Notes: generated from the sequence alone by a model not told the origin. A stretch of 34,478 bases of DNA from Deltaproteobacteria bacterium (GCA_022340745.1 JAJDNL010000024.1:1-34478); one strand, 5' to 3'. Shown: positions 15,634 through 23,440, counted from the first letter of the stretch. A program made the numbers and translations.

Positions 15634-15660
15634 GAAAAAAAGCGGGCGTAAAGCCCGCTT
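15634..15660 (-). terminator. terminator of the hsp20 pair
   Basis: On the minus strand AAGCGGGC, a five-base loop and GCCCGCTT form a perfect 8-bp stem, followed by a run of T. It lies ~40 bases after the stop of the second hsp20 gene. Confidence 0.88.
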
Positions 15661-15696
15661 AACATACCTAGTAGGGTTTAGCAAAATCCCTGTTTA

Positions 15697-16107
15697 TCAA
15701 TCTGACTTAACCTCAATTCTCCTAGGCTTTGCCTTTTCTACTTTCGGCAATACCAGCCGCAGGACACCATCTTTCATGGAGGCACTGATTTTATCCTGAT
15801 CAATGCGGTCAGAAAGACTAAAATGACGATGGAATCTACCGGTTTCATACTCACGAACCAAGGGTGTTTCATTCTTAGACCCTTGAGACTCAACCTCTCC
15901 CATAACCTTCAACTCGTCATTATGCAGATCGATGGTTACACCATCACTGGGCACTCCAGGCATGTCAGCGAGCAAGGTAATTGCTACCTCTGATTCAAAT
16001 ATATCCACTGCGGGAGTAAAAACCGCACCCGGCATGGTATGTTCTGCATCAGTCTGCACTTCCTGCTTTTCTCTGACCTGTAGCTCTTTTTCTGCCATGG
16101 TGTTCAC
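15697..16107 (-). CDS. Hsp20/alpha-crystallin small heat-shock protein (second of operon)
   Basis: The 136-residue protein is an ATP-independent holdase chaperone. It has a short, Glu/Gln-rich N-terminal arm, the alpha-crystallin domain with VAITLLADMPGV and FSLSDRIDQDKISASMKDGVLRLVLPK split across its strands, and a C-terminal anchor RRIEVKSD carrying an I-x-V type tail that docks neighbouring subunits. GGAGGTGAACACC leads to its ATG. It starts 27 bases after the stop of the upstream paralogue and ends before a strong terminator, so the two form a two-gene operon. The two paralogues differ clearly in sequence, suggesting distinct partners or hetero-oligomers (inference). Confidence 0.93.
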   Translation of the reverse strand: MNTMAEKELQVREKQEVQTDAEHTMPGAVFTPAVDIFESEVAITLLADMPGVPSDGVTIDLHNDELKVMGEVESQGSKNETPLVREYETGRFHRHFSLSDRIDQDKISASMKDGVLRLVLPKVEKAKPRRIEVKSD

Positions 16108-16134
16108 CTCCTTTATTAGCGAACCAAGGTGCGC

Positions 16135-16593
16135 TTAGGTAGACGCTACCTCGATCTTACGTGGTTTCAGTTCGGCTGCCCTGGGTAAGGTTACGGTGAG
16201 CACTCCGTTCTTGCATACCGCAGTGACCTTCTCGGCATCAACCCGAGTGGGCAGAGAGATAATACGCCTGAATGAGCCTGCTTCTCGTTCCCTGCGGTGG
16301 TAGGAGACTTTTTCGCCTTCAGCGGCAATCTTCCTCTCTCCCTTTATGATGAGGTTGTTTTCCTTGGTGGTAATTTCGATCTCTTCAGGCACTACCCCGG
16401 GCAATTCAGCCCGGACATAGAGATTGTCCTCATCCTCAGATAGGTTGAGCGCTGGAAAGACGCCAGCGGTAGAGGCGATCCCTCTCCCATGTGCACCGAA
16501 AAGGTTGTCCACTTCCCTTCTCAGACGATCCACTTCAGTGAAGGGATCACGATGCCAGCCAAAAAAACCAGGTTTCCATCTTACAACTGCCAT
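16135..16593 (-). CDS. Hsp20/alpha-crystallin small heat-shock protein (first of operon)
   Basis: This 152-residue small heat-shock protein has an N-terminal arm with DPFTEVDRLRREVDNLFG, then the alpha-crystallin domain (LYVRAELPGVVPEEIEIT, NLIIKGERK, SFRRIISLP, NGVLTVTLP) and a C-terminal RKIEVAST anchor. This is the standard class A bacterial layout. AAGGAGGG before the ATG gives strong translation initiation. A near-consensus sigma70 promoter lies ~100 bases upstream on the same strand. The J-domain pseudogene is divergently placed on the other side of this promoter region, which suggests that the region was once a complete stress locus with its own co-chaperone. Confidence 0.95.
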   Translation of the reverse strand: MAVVRWKPGFFGWHRDPFTEVDRLRREVDNLFGAHGRGIASTAGVFPALNLSEDEDNLYVRAELPGVVPEEIEITTKENNLIIKGERKIAAEGEKVSYHRREREAGSFRRIISLPTRVDAEKVTAVCKNGVLTVTLPRAAELKPRKIEVAST

Positions 16594-16694
16594 GGCTTAT
16601 CCCTCCTTTCGGAACTTGTAAATCATTGAAAGTTTCACTGTCCGTTCGCCGTATTACCCGCTCGAAGCCGGACAAAAGTGTTTGATATGAGCAA

Positions 16695-16723
16695 AAATTA
16701 AGCAGTCCTTCCAACCTTGTCAA
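16695..16723 (-). promoter_or_regulatory. predicted sigma70 promoter of the hsp20 operon
   Basis: On the minus strand TTGACA (16723-16718), a 17-base spacer and TAATTT (16700-16695). The -35 is preceded by GC, giving GCTTGACA, which also recalls the CTTGAAA of heat-shock promoters, but the -10 is not of the heat-shock type. No CIRCE element was seen. Confidence 0.6.
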
Positions 16724-16887
16724 GCATTGCATGAGACTGATTTTTTTGAGCTTGACAATCATGAAATCGGCACTAGCCCAAATCCTCTCGATTAATGCCA
16801 GAGAACAATCTTTAGCAATTTATAATGATTACCATTCCCCCGAAAGCTACGAAAGGAAATGATGGACTAAACCGCATATCCAGGGAC

Positions 16888-16916
16888 TTGACGAAGTGGC
16901 GCGAACAGCTTATTTT
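16888..16916 (+). promoter_or_regulatory. predicted promoter of the J-domain pseudogene
   Basis: TTGACG at 16888-16893, a 17-base spacer and TATTTT at 16911-16916. It lies ~120 bases before the pseudogene ATG and diverges from the hsp20 promoter. It may still drive the ORF at 17261. Confidence 0.45.
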
Positions 16917-17037
16917 TTTGACGACATCAAATAGTAAAGACTTCAAAAAGACCAACAATCAGATATTTTGATTAGTATCTGTGACTTTAGGGAGCTATTT
17001 TCCCCGTGATCTCAATTAGTTGTTCTGGGGGAATACT

Positions 17038-17230
17038 ATGGCTAGAGATTACTATGTCATTTTGGGGGTCAGTCGAGGGGCCGACCACAAGAGAATCCTC
17101 TGTAAGCGTGCCCCCCAGAGTGAGTAATGGGATGGAAATAGAACCATCAATGGAGGACATAGGCTTGAGGGATGTGGAGTTGCATATAACGGTCCTCATT
17201 GATAGATTATCTGAAGATGAAGAATGGTAA
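17038..17230 (+). pseudogene. DnaJ-type J-domain protein, internally deleted and frameshifted
   Basis: The ATG at 17038 opens MARDYYVILGVSRGAD, an unmistakable start of a J domain. The HPD region, the rest of the J domain and the whole middle of a DnaJ-like protein are missing. About 50 bases on, in the next frame (+1), the text SVSVPPRVSNGMEIEPSMED and IGLRDVELHITVLIDR reads like the closing beta domain of a DnaJ-like substrate-binding region (family form IPPxVxxGTxLRLxxxG). It ends at 17230. The N-terminal frame stops after ~30 codons. The best explanation is one large internal deletion with a frame change near 17085. The track lists only the C-terminal frame as 17006-17230. An intact J-domain gene is at 27586. 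Confidence 0.75.
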
Positions 17231-17260
17231 GTCTGTTTCTCTGCTGGAGAGGGCTTCGAG

Positions 17261-17602
17261 ATGCCAGATGAGACTATCCCAGGAAAGAGTAAGAAGTTCG
17301 AAATTCAAGCATACAAGAGACCACAGAACATTAGGGACCTGATCAATACCCATGTTCCTTTCTCTGGCGCACCACAGAGACATCCCTATGAGCCTGAAAA
17401 GGTCATCTTAATACCAGATCCGTTCAGCACCCACACATTCTATTACGAATTTGAGGCTGAAGATATTTCTTATGTGGAAGAACTGCCAAGTCTGGTGGAT
17501 ATAGAAGGGAAAACCATTTCAATGGCACGAATTTGGGTCGAGAAAAAGAGTATGGGGCTACGCTGTTCGCCGTTTGTCGTGGAAGATACTGCGAGAAAAT
17601 GA
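17261..17602 (+). CDS. hypothetical protein, 113 aa, downstream of the J-domain pseudogene
   Basis: I do not recognise this family by name. The protein is soluble, with no membrane segment or cysteine cluster (a single Cys in LRCSPF). It has a Pro-rich first half (RPQNIRDLINTHVPFSG) and a strand-rich second half (KVILIPDPFSTHTFYYEFE and SMARIWVEKKSMGLRC). GGAGAGG lies eight bases before the ATG. It begins 30 bases after the pseudogene and on the same strand, so it was probably the second gene of a co-chaperone operon and may work in the same stress response; this is inference from position. The next ATG (17599) overlaps its stop codon, but that frame ends after 32 codons. Confidence 0.6.
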   Translation: MPDETIPGKSKKFEIQAYKRPQNIRDLINTHVPFSGAPQRHPYEPEKVILIPDPFSTHTFYYEFEAEDISYVEELPSLVDIEGKTISMARIWVEKKSMGLRCSPFVVEDTARK

Positions 17603-18061
17603 GTGTTACGGAAGAAACCTTTACAACTTCATCTGAATGCTTCTTATTTTTCAGTCCGCGAAAAACTTCTTTGGCAATGGCGTACATTTACTAGCCGCAA
17701 GCGTATTGCTTGAGGTACAGTTTAAGTCGAGCATCAGGTGCAATCTTTACCCACGCTTCCGAAGAATCAATAAGCTGTTCTTCACGAGCCCGGCTGCAGT
17801 GGGTTTTTTAGAAGTAAAGTTTGGAGCAAGGGATGTAACAAAAAGTCAACTCCCACCCCTCCATGCGGCTCTACTCACATTCTCCCTGGCTGCCTACCTG
17901 TTGGAAAAACCTACTATTTATGTTTATGATTACTACTATAGTGGTGGTTCTTCGTATTGACTATGATTTTTCTAGAGTTACCTTTCTTAAGTCAAACGAA
18001 GGTTTTTTCAAGCACTTAGTGGCTGATTACTGGGAATATCCGAAGACAAGGAGTTGAGACA
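17603..18061. other. spacer with no convincing gene
   Basis: An ATGA overlap at 17599-17602 opens a frame of only 32 codons (MSVTEETFTTSSEC...), which may be the stub of a decayed third operon gene. The track ORF 17637-17960 has no ribosome site and atypical composition. No repeat array was seen here, unusually for this window. Confidence 0.4.
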
Positions 18062-18631
18062 ATGGCAGAACAAACAGCAGAAAAAAGCAAAACAATCCTA
18101 AACGGTGTGGATGTGGATGCGGTTTTAGGTTTGATTGACGCCGTAAAAGAAAAACCTGACCTTGCCGAGTCCAAATTTCGAGCTAACAATGAGTGGATCG
18201 ACGGTGGCCATAATCGTACTACCATCACCGGCTTTTACGGTGCTGGTCAGGAGATTGCTCATACCGAACCGTTTGTCCTGGATGCAGACGAACCCCCTGT
18301 TCTGGCGGGACACGATAAAGGGGCCAATCCCGTGGAGCACCTTCTGAACGCTCTGGCGTCTTGTATGACTACCACCATGGTCTACCATGCCGCGGTTCGT
18401 GGCATAAAGTTGGAGGAAGTGGAATCAGAGTATGAGGGCGATATTGACCTGAAGGGCTTCTTGGCAATCTCAGATAAAGTGAGGCCAGGTTATGAAGAAA
18501 TCCGGGTAAAATTCAAGGTCAAGACCGATGCTGAAAATGTGGAAAGACTAAAGGCGCTAAGCAGACTATCGCCAGTGTACGATGTTGTAAGTAAAGGGAC
18601 ACGAGTAAAAGTCCAAATAGAGAAGAAATAA
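18062..18631 (+). CDS. OsmC/Ohr-family protein
   Basis: The family comprises thiol-dependent peroxidases that reduce organic hydroperoxides, together with related proteins of unknown role. The 189-residue product has the family core: GANPVEHLLNALASCMTTTM with the reactive Cys101, then GIKLEEVESEYEGDIDLKG and the final strand-helix part. The second conserved Cys, normally in a CPVS-like motif near the C-terminus, is replaced: the sequence reads LSPVYDVV. An N-terminal extension of ~45 residues precedes the core. The ribosome site AAGGAG is well placed. With one Cys only, a two-cysteine peroxidase cycle is unlikely, so it may belong to the YhfA-like subfamily. The stress-gene neighbourhood fits. 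Confidence 0.88.
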   Translation: MAEQTAEKSKTILNGVDVDAVLGLIDAVKEKPDLAESKFRANNEWIDGGHNRTTITGFYGAGQEIAHTEPFVLDADEPPVLAGHDKGANPVEHLLNALASCMTTTMVYHAAVRGIKLEEVESEYEGDIDLKGFLAISDKVRPGYEEIRVKFKVKTDAENVERLKALSRLSPVYDVVSKGTRVKVQIEKK

Positions 18632-18710
18632 AGGCAGATGGGGTAGTTGGTCTCGCTGGATTCGAAAGGAAGTTAGGAAAATAAATAGGTTAATACTCCT
18701 GAATCTAAAA

Positions 18711-18736
18711 AGGCAGAGTCATCTTCGACTCTGCCT
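18711..18736. terminator. terminator after the osmC-like gene
   Basis: AGGCAGAGTC, a six-base loop and GACTCTGCCT form a perfect 10-bp stem ~80 bases after the stop codon. The plus-strand tail is CCTTTC; on the minus strand the stem is followed by TTTT, so it may work in both directions. Confidence 0.75.
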
Positions 18737-19191
18737 CCTTTCGATCCACCCACCGAATTCTATGCTGAACCGAGAAAAAAAGTTATGAACGCCTACCATT
18801 CTATTCGGCGTAAGCAATGGCTCTGCGTTTTCTTTGATTATCTCAAGCCAGGCTGGGATAGAATCCAACGGCTCATTTTCCCAAATCTTCATGTGCTAGA
18901 GCCCCCATTCCGAACCAGCCACACCCTTGATCAAACTGTAACTATTTCACTGCTCAAGCGACAAACCAAGCGACAAACTAGGTTAAGCGGTCCGCAATGT
19001 AATAGAAGTCGGAGAAGCGAGACTCATTCCCACAATTGTATTACCTCTATACCGGGAAGACTGGAATATCCGCTCGTTTAGACTACTTATAAGGGTCCCA
19101 AGTAGATTCTTGTTGGAATATACTATAAGGTCTGGCCAACGTTTCTGCAGATACTGCCCAATCGGATTATTCGGGGACAGGAGAAAAGTTC
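18737..19191. other. spacer with no convincing gene; 12-bp tandem duplication
   Basis: The track ORF 18785-19081 has no ribosome site and no family resemblance. The only structure noticed is the perfect tandem repeat CAAGCGACAAAC at 18955-18966 and 18967-18978. The promoter of the following phosphatase gene must lie here; a TATACT at about 19118 is a possible -10 without a good -35. Confidence 0.4.
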
Positions 19192-20823
19192 ATGTCAGAT
19201 ATTCTGAGAGAGCTAAAGGAAGTACCGACAGCCCGCTTATCCCGCCGTATCGTGTTCTGGGTTTTTGTAAGCGTTATTGTGATTGAAACTATTATTCTTA
19301 TCCCATCCTACAACAATCGTAAGCAAGAGCTTCTCTCGCAACTGCGAGAGACTACTTCAGCGAAAATTGCTGTCATTATGGAGCTAACCAGTCCACGTGT
19401 CTCTGATGAAGAACTCCTGGATCAAGTGAGAAAGCTGCAAACTCATCCTCCTATCCTGGGAGGAGCGCTTTACAGTTCAGACGGAAAGAAGATTGGGATA
19501 TTTGGCGAGGAGCCTGAACTAGCATTTCCCAAGATTACTACCTCTGATTTCATTGATTTCCAAAGCCCAAATGGCTCCCGATACGATGTGGTGTGGTCAG
19601 CGGCTCAGCTAGGACGGGATTACACCTTGATCATTCGCCATGATGCATCTTCAGTTAAGCAAGATTTAAATGCTTTCATTCTGCGGATTGCCGGTCTGGT
19701 TGTCATCATCTCAATTTTTGTTACCCTGGGGGCGTTGATTGCCTTGAAGCCAATCGTGGTTACTCCCATTCTCAAGCTAAGAGGTGATCTGATCAGTGCG
19801 GGTGATGCAATTGAACGGGATCAAAAAGCTCCGGCATTCTACTCTGCTTCCATTCAACGCCAAGATGAGTTGGGAGAGGTCATAGCGGCGTTTATGAAAA
19901 TGTTCAACCAAATTTCAGAAGCGATCAGTGAACGGAAACAGGCTGAACACTCACTGCAAGAGAGTCTCGAGCAAGTTGAAGCCTATTCGATAGCTCTCAA
20001 CAACGAATTGGAACGGGGCCGGCAGATGCAGACAAACTTTCTACCCACTGAATTACTGCATAAACCCGGATGGGAAATTACTGCTTTCTTCAAACCGGCA
20101 CGCCAGGTGGCGGGCGACTTCTACGACGTCTTCGAGCTTCCCGGTGACCGAATAGGTTTAGTTATTGCTGATGTGTGCGACAAAGGGGTAGGTGCGGCAC
20201 TCTTTATGGCTCTGTTCAGAAGCTTAATCCGGATATTCTCGGGTCAGATTTCCCAGGATGGAGTGTGTGTTCTAGGCGACCAAGCGCTTGCCAGTCTCTT
20301 CAGTTCAGCCTCGGATGAGACGGAGGGAAATTCCTGCAAGATGGAGGCCCTGGAAGCCGTTCAACTCACCAATAATTACATCTCCAAAAATCATGGCGAG
20401 ACGGGTATGTTTGCCACGCTCTTTTTCGGTGTGTTGGACCCGGCTTCAGGCGTGCTGAGATACATTAATGCTGGCCATGAACCTCTTTATATCATTGGCC
20501 CAGTTGGCGTGAAGGAAACTCTCAGTCCAAGTGGGCCAGCAGTAGGCGTGATGCCTCACACCGAGTTCAAAATTCAGCAAACTCAGCTTGGAGCGGGTGA
20601 CACTTTGGTTGGCTATACAGACGGAATCCCTGACGCTCGTTCTTCCCACAATCAGCCATTTACCAAAGAGCGACTGCAATTATTATTGGAGCAACCTTTC
20701 TCTTCAGCATCAGACTTACTGGAGCAGATCACAGCTAGCTTATCTGCCCACATTGACAACGCGCCACAGGATGATGATGTTACCATATTGGCTGTGCGGC
20801 GGACATCCACAGCTGAAGGATAG
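19192..20823 (+). CDS. membrane HAMP-PP2C (SpoIIE/RsbU-type) serine phosphatase
   Basis: This 543-residue inner-membrane sensor phosphatase has a first transmembrane helix (about 20-38, VFWVFVSVIVIETIILI), a periplasmic sensor region of ~125 residues, a second helix (about 163-185, IAGLVVIISIFVTLGALIAL), a HAMP linker, a coiled coil (RKQAEHSLQESLEQVEAYS) and a PP2C domain from about 280. The metal-binding residues are intact in VAGDFYDVF, VIADVCDKGVGAALFMA, YTDGIPDAR and QDDDVTILAV. The signal is sensed outside the cytoplasm and the output is dephosphorylation of a protein, usually a STAS antagonist. No intact STAS or RsbW-like gene is adjacent. The start at 19192 has GGACAGGAG upstream. Confidence 0.92.
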   Translation: MSDILRELKEVPTARLSRRIVFWVFVSVIVIETIILIPSYNNRKQELLSQLRETTSAKIAVIMELTSPRVSDEELLDQVRKLQTHPPILGGALYSSDGKKIGIFGEEPELAFPKITTSDFIDFQSPNGSRYDVVWSAAQLGRDYTLIIRHDASSVKQDLNAFILRIAGLVVIISIFVTLGALIALKPIVVTPILKLRGDLISAGDAIERDQKAPAFYSASIQRQDELGEVIAAFMKMFNQISEAISERKQAEHSLQESLEQVEAYSIALNNELERGRQMQTNFLPTELLHKPGWEITAFFKPARQVAGDFYDVFELPGDRIGLVIADVCDKGVGAALFMALFRSLIRIFSGQISQDGVCVLGDQALASLFSSASDETEGNSCKMEALEAVQLTNNYISKNHGETGMFATLFFGVLDPASGVLRYINAGHEPLYIIGPVGVKETLSPSGPAVGVMPHTEFKIQQTQLGAGDTLVGYTDGIPDARSSHNQPFTKERLQLLLEQPFSSASDLLEQITASLSAHIDNAPQDDDVTILAVRRTSTAEG

Positions 20824-21205
20824 AAACATTCAGGCTAGCATTGTCATCTGGGTATCACCAAGGACCCGGCATGTACAGACAACCTTCTGTGCCTTTTCCT
20901 TGAGAGTCCACGAGAAGAGTAACAGGTTTATTGAGACTACACCTCCTATCTCAAGAATATGGGGTTCCGTGCCCTCCTGCGCAAACAAAATGAAAAGATC
21001 CAGCAATACGCGGGCTAGCCTATTTTTGCGCTCCGAAAAATCGCCAAGGTTCTGGTAGAGAATTTTGATATCAAAACCATCGGCGAACTTTCTCAATAGG
21101 CACTGTCAGTTGCAATCCAGAGTGCAGGTTGGTATATTTTCAAAGCACTCCTTTTAGCCCGGTGTCCCACCGCAGTTACCTGAGAACATGGCAGTAAGAA
21201 TCCGG
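20824..21205. other. spacer with possible decayed coding sequence
   Basis: On the plus strand, frame 1 (about 20941-21096) reads TSYLKNMGFRALLRKQNEKI and, after one in-frame stop, ALRKIAKVLVENFDIKTIGE, ending at a stop. This is protein-like in composition but is broken by stops and has no start. On the minus strand an 88-codon frame (20830-21096) opens with TTG and lacks a ribosome site. I cannot decide between a decayed gene and chance. Confidence 0.3.
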
Positions 21206-21263
21206 GTGCAAAGAAACCTGCTTTGCACTGGTTCTTGAGGGGGCTTCAATAGTCTTTCCCCCT
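21206..21263 (+). other. two adjacent strong stem-loops, candidate structured RNA
   Basis: GTGCAAAG (21206-21213) and CTTTGCAC (21221-21228) form a perfect 8-bp stem with a 7-base loop. Ten bases later AGGGGG (21238-21243) and CCCCCT (21258-21263) form a second stem with a 14-base loop. No T-run follows, so this is not a simple terminator. No known RNA family was recognised. Confidence 0.4.
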
Positions 21264-21310
21264 TGCGGCAGTCTGCTGGAGTGATGGAATGCTGTAAAAT
21301 ATCAAATTGG

Positions 21311-21349
21311 TCCTTCGGACACCCCACCCTGCGGGCGGGTCCCCGGTTT
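21311..21349. repeat. GC-rich dispersed repeat, second copy
   Basis: TCCTTCGGA, then CCCACCCTGCGGGCGGG and CCCCGGTTT, matching 12759-12797 with few differences. Internal CCCACCC can pair with GGGCGGG. It is followed by a GGTTTCA-family hairpin in inverse orientation. Confidence 0.7.
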
Positions 21350-21367
21350 CCAAGCACCAAGTCTCAG

Positions 21368-21433
21368 AGTTTCAGGTGTCGGGTGTCAGGTGTCAGGAAA
21401 AAAGAAAAAAACTGAAACCTGAACACTGAAACC
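21368..21433. repeat. GGTTTCA-family heptamer hairpin, copy 3 (reverse orientation)
   Basis: Units AGTTTCA, GGTGTCG, GGTGTCA, GGTGTCA (21368-21395), an A-rich loop, then TGAAACC, TGAACAC, TGAAACC (21413-21433). Reverse-complemented, it has the same order of parts as the copies at 5953, 12672 and 28414, including a T-rich loop. Confidence 0.82.
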
Positions 21434-21524
21434 TCCACAAAAGCTCGTTACCTGTATTGGCAAAGCCATTGAACTTTGAATAAATCCATTTCTTTTATGA
21501 TTTGAAAACAGGAGGAATTTAACA

Positions 21525-23387
21525 GTGAATACAATGGTGGTTGTAACCCAAGCAGAGTCCGCCACTGCCCTGGTGCGTTGGGCAGCGAGGCTTGCAATAA
21601 TGCGCGGAGAAACCCTCACCGTTCTCTGCTGTCTTTTGGGCGAGCCGATTCTTCCTGTGGAACCTGTCAGTGCAGAGCACCCTGAGGGGACTGAAGAATT
21701 ACTCCAGGTCGCTTCTGAAGCGGTGAGTGAAGTCCAAGATATGGAAGTCCCCCTGTTCATTATGCGCCATCCCACTCCGGCTGGAGCAATTATCGACGTA
21801 ATACAGGACAAGGAAATAGAACTTCTTTGTGTTGGCATGGATTTTACCCTGCCCAGAGACGCCATGATCAACAAGCTGGGTCGCCGGCTTCTGCGCTTTG
21901 CTCCCTGCAAAATGTTTGTCTTGGACCCGGGGGATCAAGACGGTTCACGCTGTGAGAGCATTCTCCTGCCCATGGGCTTGCATCTGGGAGACTTTGCCCT
22001 GCGCACGGCCGCAAGTCTGGCAGAAAAATTGGATTGCACCCTAACGCCATTCGAAGTGGGCTCTTACTTTGGCACCGATTCCCGTGAGGTTGCCCACCAC
22101 TCACTGCTATCCAAGCTCAAAGAAGCTGGGATAGAAGCATCCAAGTGGATTAAACCCATGGTCACCCTAACCGGTGAAACCTGGAAGTCAGTCGTGGACA
22201 AGAGTCGCTACAGCGATATCATGCTTACGGAGGCAACAGCAATTCGCAACATGCGCAAATTCCGAGCCGAAGAGATAAAACAATTGGGCCCCGAGACCTC
22301 GAGGGTAGCTATCGGTGTAGTCCGTCGCTGGACCTTGAAACACAAGCCTTCATGGCTGGGAATAGTGACAACCCATGTTTTTAGCTGGCTGCCGACGCTC
22401 GAGGCCACGGATCGGATCGACTTGTTTGATCGGCTTCAGGTGGGGGCACGCTGGGATATTGACTTTATCATGATGATCTGCCTGTCCACAGCAATCGCTT
22501 CCCTCGGGCTCATACAAAATTCAACCGCAGTGGTGATAGGAGCCATGGTCGTGGCCCCGCTGATGACACCGCTCATTGGGGCGGGTCTAGCCCTTGTCCA
22601 AGGGAACACCATATTCTTTCGGGATTCCATCAAAGCAATGGCTTTCGGCATCGGTGCGGCTCTGCTTATCTCGCTGTTTATTGGCTTTCTTACCCCCATG
22701 GAACAATTGACTCCAGAATTACTTGCCCGCGGAGGTCCCACTATTATTGATTTAGGAGTGGCATTTCTTTCCGGAGTTGCTGCCGCGTATGCAGTGGCCC
22801 GACCTTCACTGCTGGGAGCCCTCGCCGGTGTGGCAATCGCCGCAGCTCTGGTTCCCCCCCTGGCCACAGTAGGGATTTCTCTTACAGCGGCCGAGTGGAA
22901 AGTCTCAGAAGGTGCCGCCATTCTTCTTGCCACCAACCTAGTGGCTATTATTCTCGGTGCGGCGTTTATCTATCGCCGTCTTGGTATCCAGGGCTCCAGG
23001 TCAGGAGGGCGCCTGCCGGTTTGGGGCAGGCGTACGGTTCTCTTGCTTTGTCTCCTGGCGGTGACATTGACGGCGCCGCTGGGATATAGGCTGGCAAACC
23101 AACTCCGAGAAGGGCAGATTCGGCCGTACACCTTACCTGTCAGCCAGTCAGTTGGACAGGCTATCAAAGAACGGGTGCACCAAGAATACGGGGTCACCCT
23201 CATCGCTGCCTCTCGTTTTGGAATGAAGTCTGATATTGATGTTAGAATTGTGTTAAGTGCAGCCAAGCCTGTATCAGTTAATCTGATATCTGATCTGAAA
23301 AAGCTGGTAAACCAAGAAATGGAGGAAGATGTGAATGTAGCAGTCGATGTGCTTAAGGAAGCAGGCGTTAAGAAGATGAAATTTTGA
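21525..23387 (+). CDS. DUF389 membrane protein with N-terminal USP-like region
   Basis: The 620-residue protein has a soluble N-terminal part of ~290 residues that reads like one or two universal-stress-protein-type alpha/beta domains (MVVVTQAESATALVRWAARL; the second begins SILLPMGLHLGDFALRTA). The middle is DUF389: STAVVIGAMVVAPLMTPLIG, a GVAFLSGVAAAYAVARPS stretch and VAIAAALVPPLATVGISL, with about seven membrane helices. A cytoplasmic or periplasmic tail of ~80 residues (QAIKERVHQEYGVTL) closes it. DUF389 proteins have no agreed function; a transport or stress role is only inferred. AGGAGG stands nine bases before the GTG start. The thioredoxin-reductase gene follows 53 bases downstream, so co-transcription is likely. 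Confidence 0.87.
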   Translation: MNTMVVVTQAESATALVRWAARLAIMRGETLTVLCCLLGEPILPVEPVSAEHPEGTEELLQVASEAVSEVQDMEVPLFIMRHPTPAGAIIDVIQDKEIELLCVGMDFTLPRDAMINKLGRRLLRFAPCKMFVLDPGDQDGSRCESILLPMGLHLGDFALRTAASLAEKLDCTLTPFEVGSYFGTDSREVAHHSLLSKLKEAGIEASKWIKPMVTLTGETWKSVVDKSRYSDIMLTEATAIRNMRKFRAEEIKQLGPETSRVAIGVVRRWTLKHKPSWLGIVTTHVFSWLPTLEATDRIDLFDRLQVGARWDIDFIMMICLSTAIASLGLIQNSTAVVIGAMVVAPLMTPLIGAGLALVQGNTIFFRDSIKAMAFGIGAALLISLFIGFLTPMEQLTPELLARGGPTIIDLGVAFLSGVAAAYAVARPSLLGALAGVAIAAALVPPLATVGISLTAAEWKVSEGAAILLATNLVAIILGAAFIYRRLGIQGSRSGGRLPVWGRRTVLLLCLLAVTLTAPLGYRLANQLREGQIRPYTLPVSQSVGQAIKERVHQEYGVTLIAASRFGMKSDIDVRIVLSAAKPVSVNLISDLKKLVNQEMEEDVNVAVDVLKEAGVKKMKF

Positions 23388-23440
23388 TGAGGGATACCTG
23401 ATCTTTTAGTAGTGTTACACAGTTTTGAGGGAGATGTGCC

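Noticed and set aside
16594-16762. CIRCE or ROSE-type heat-shock element before hsp20
   Set aside because: No TTAGCACTC-N9-GAGTGCTAA and no clear leader thermometer; a sigma70-like promoter explains the region.
17637-17960. Track ORF of 107 aa on the plus strand
   Set aside because: No ribosome site, low-complexity and atypical composition (YVYDYYYSGGSSY end) and no family resemblance. Treated as chance.
18785-19081. Track ORF of 98 aa on the plus strand
   Set aside because: No ribosome site and no domain pattern. It lies in an AT-rich promoter spacer.
20830-21096. Minus-strand 88-aa frame after the HAMP-PP2C gene, considered as a STAS-like partner
   Set aside because: TTG start without a ribosome site. 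A faint hydrophobic-strand pattern (EIGGVVSINLLLFSW) is not enough, and the opposite strand also shows protein-like text. Left as unresolved spacer.
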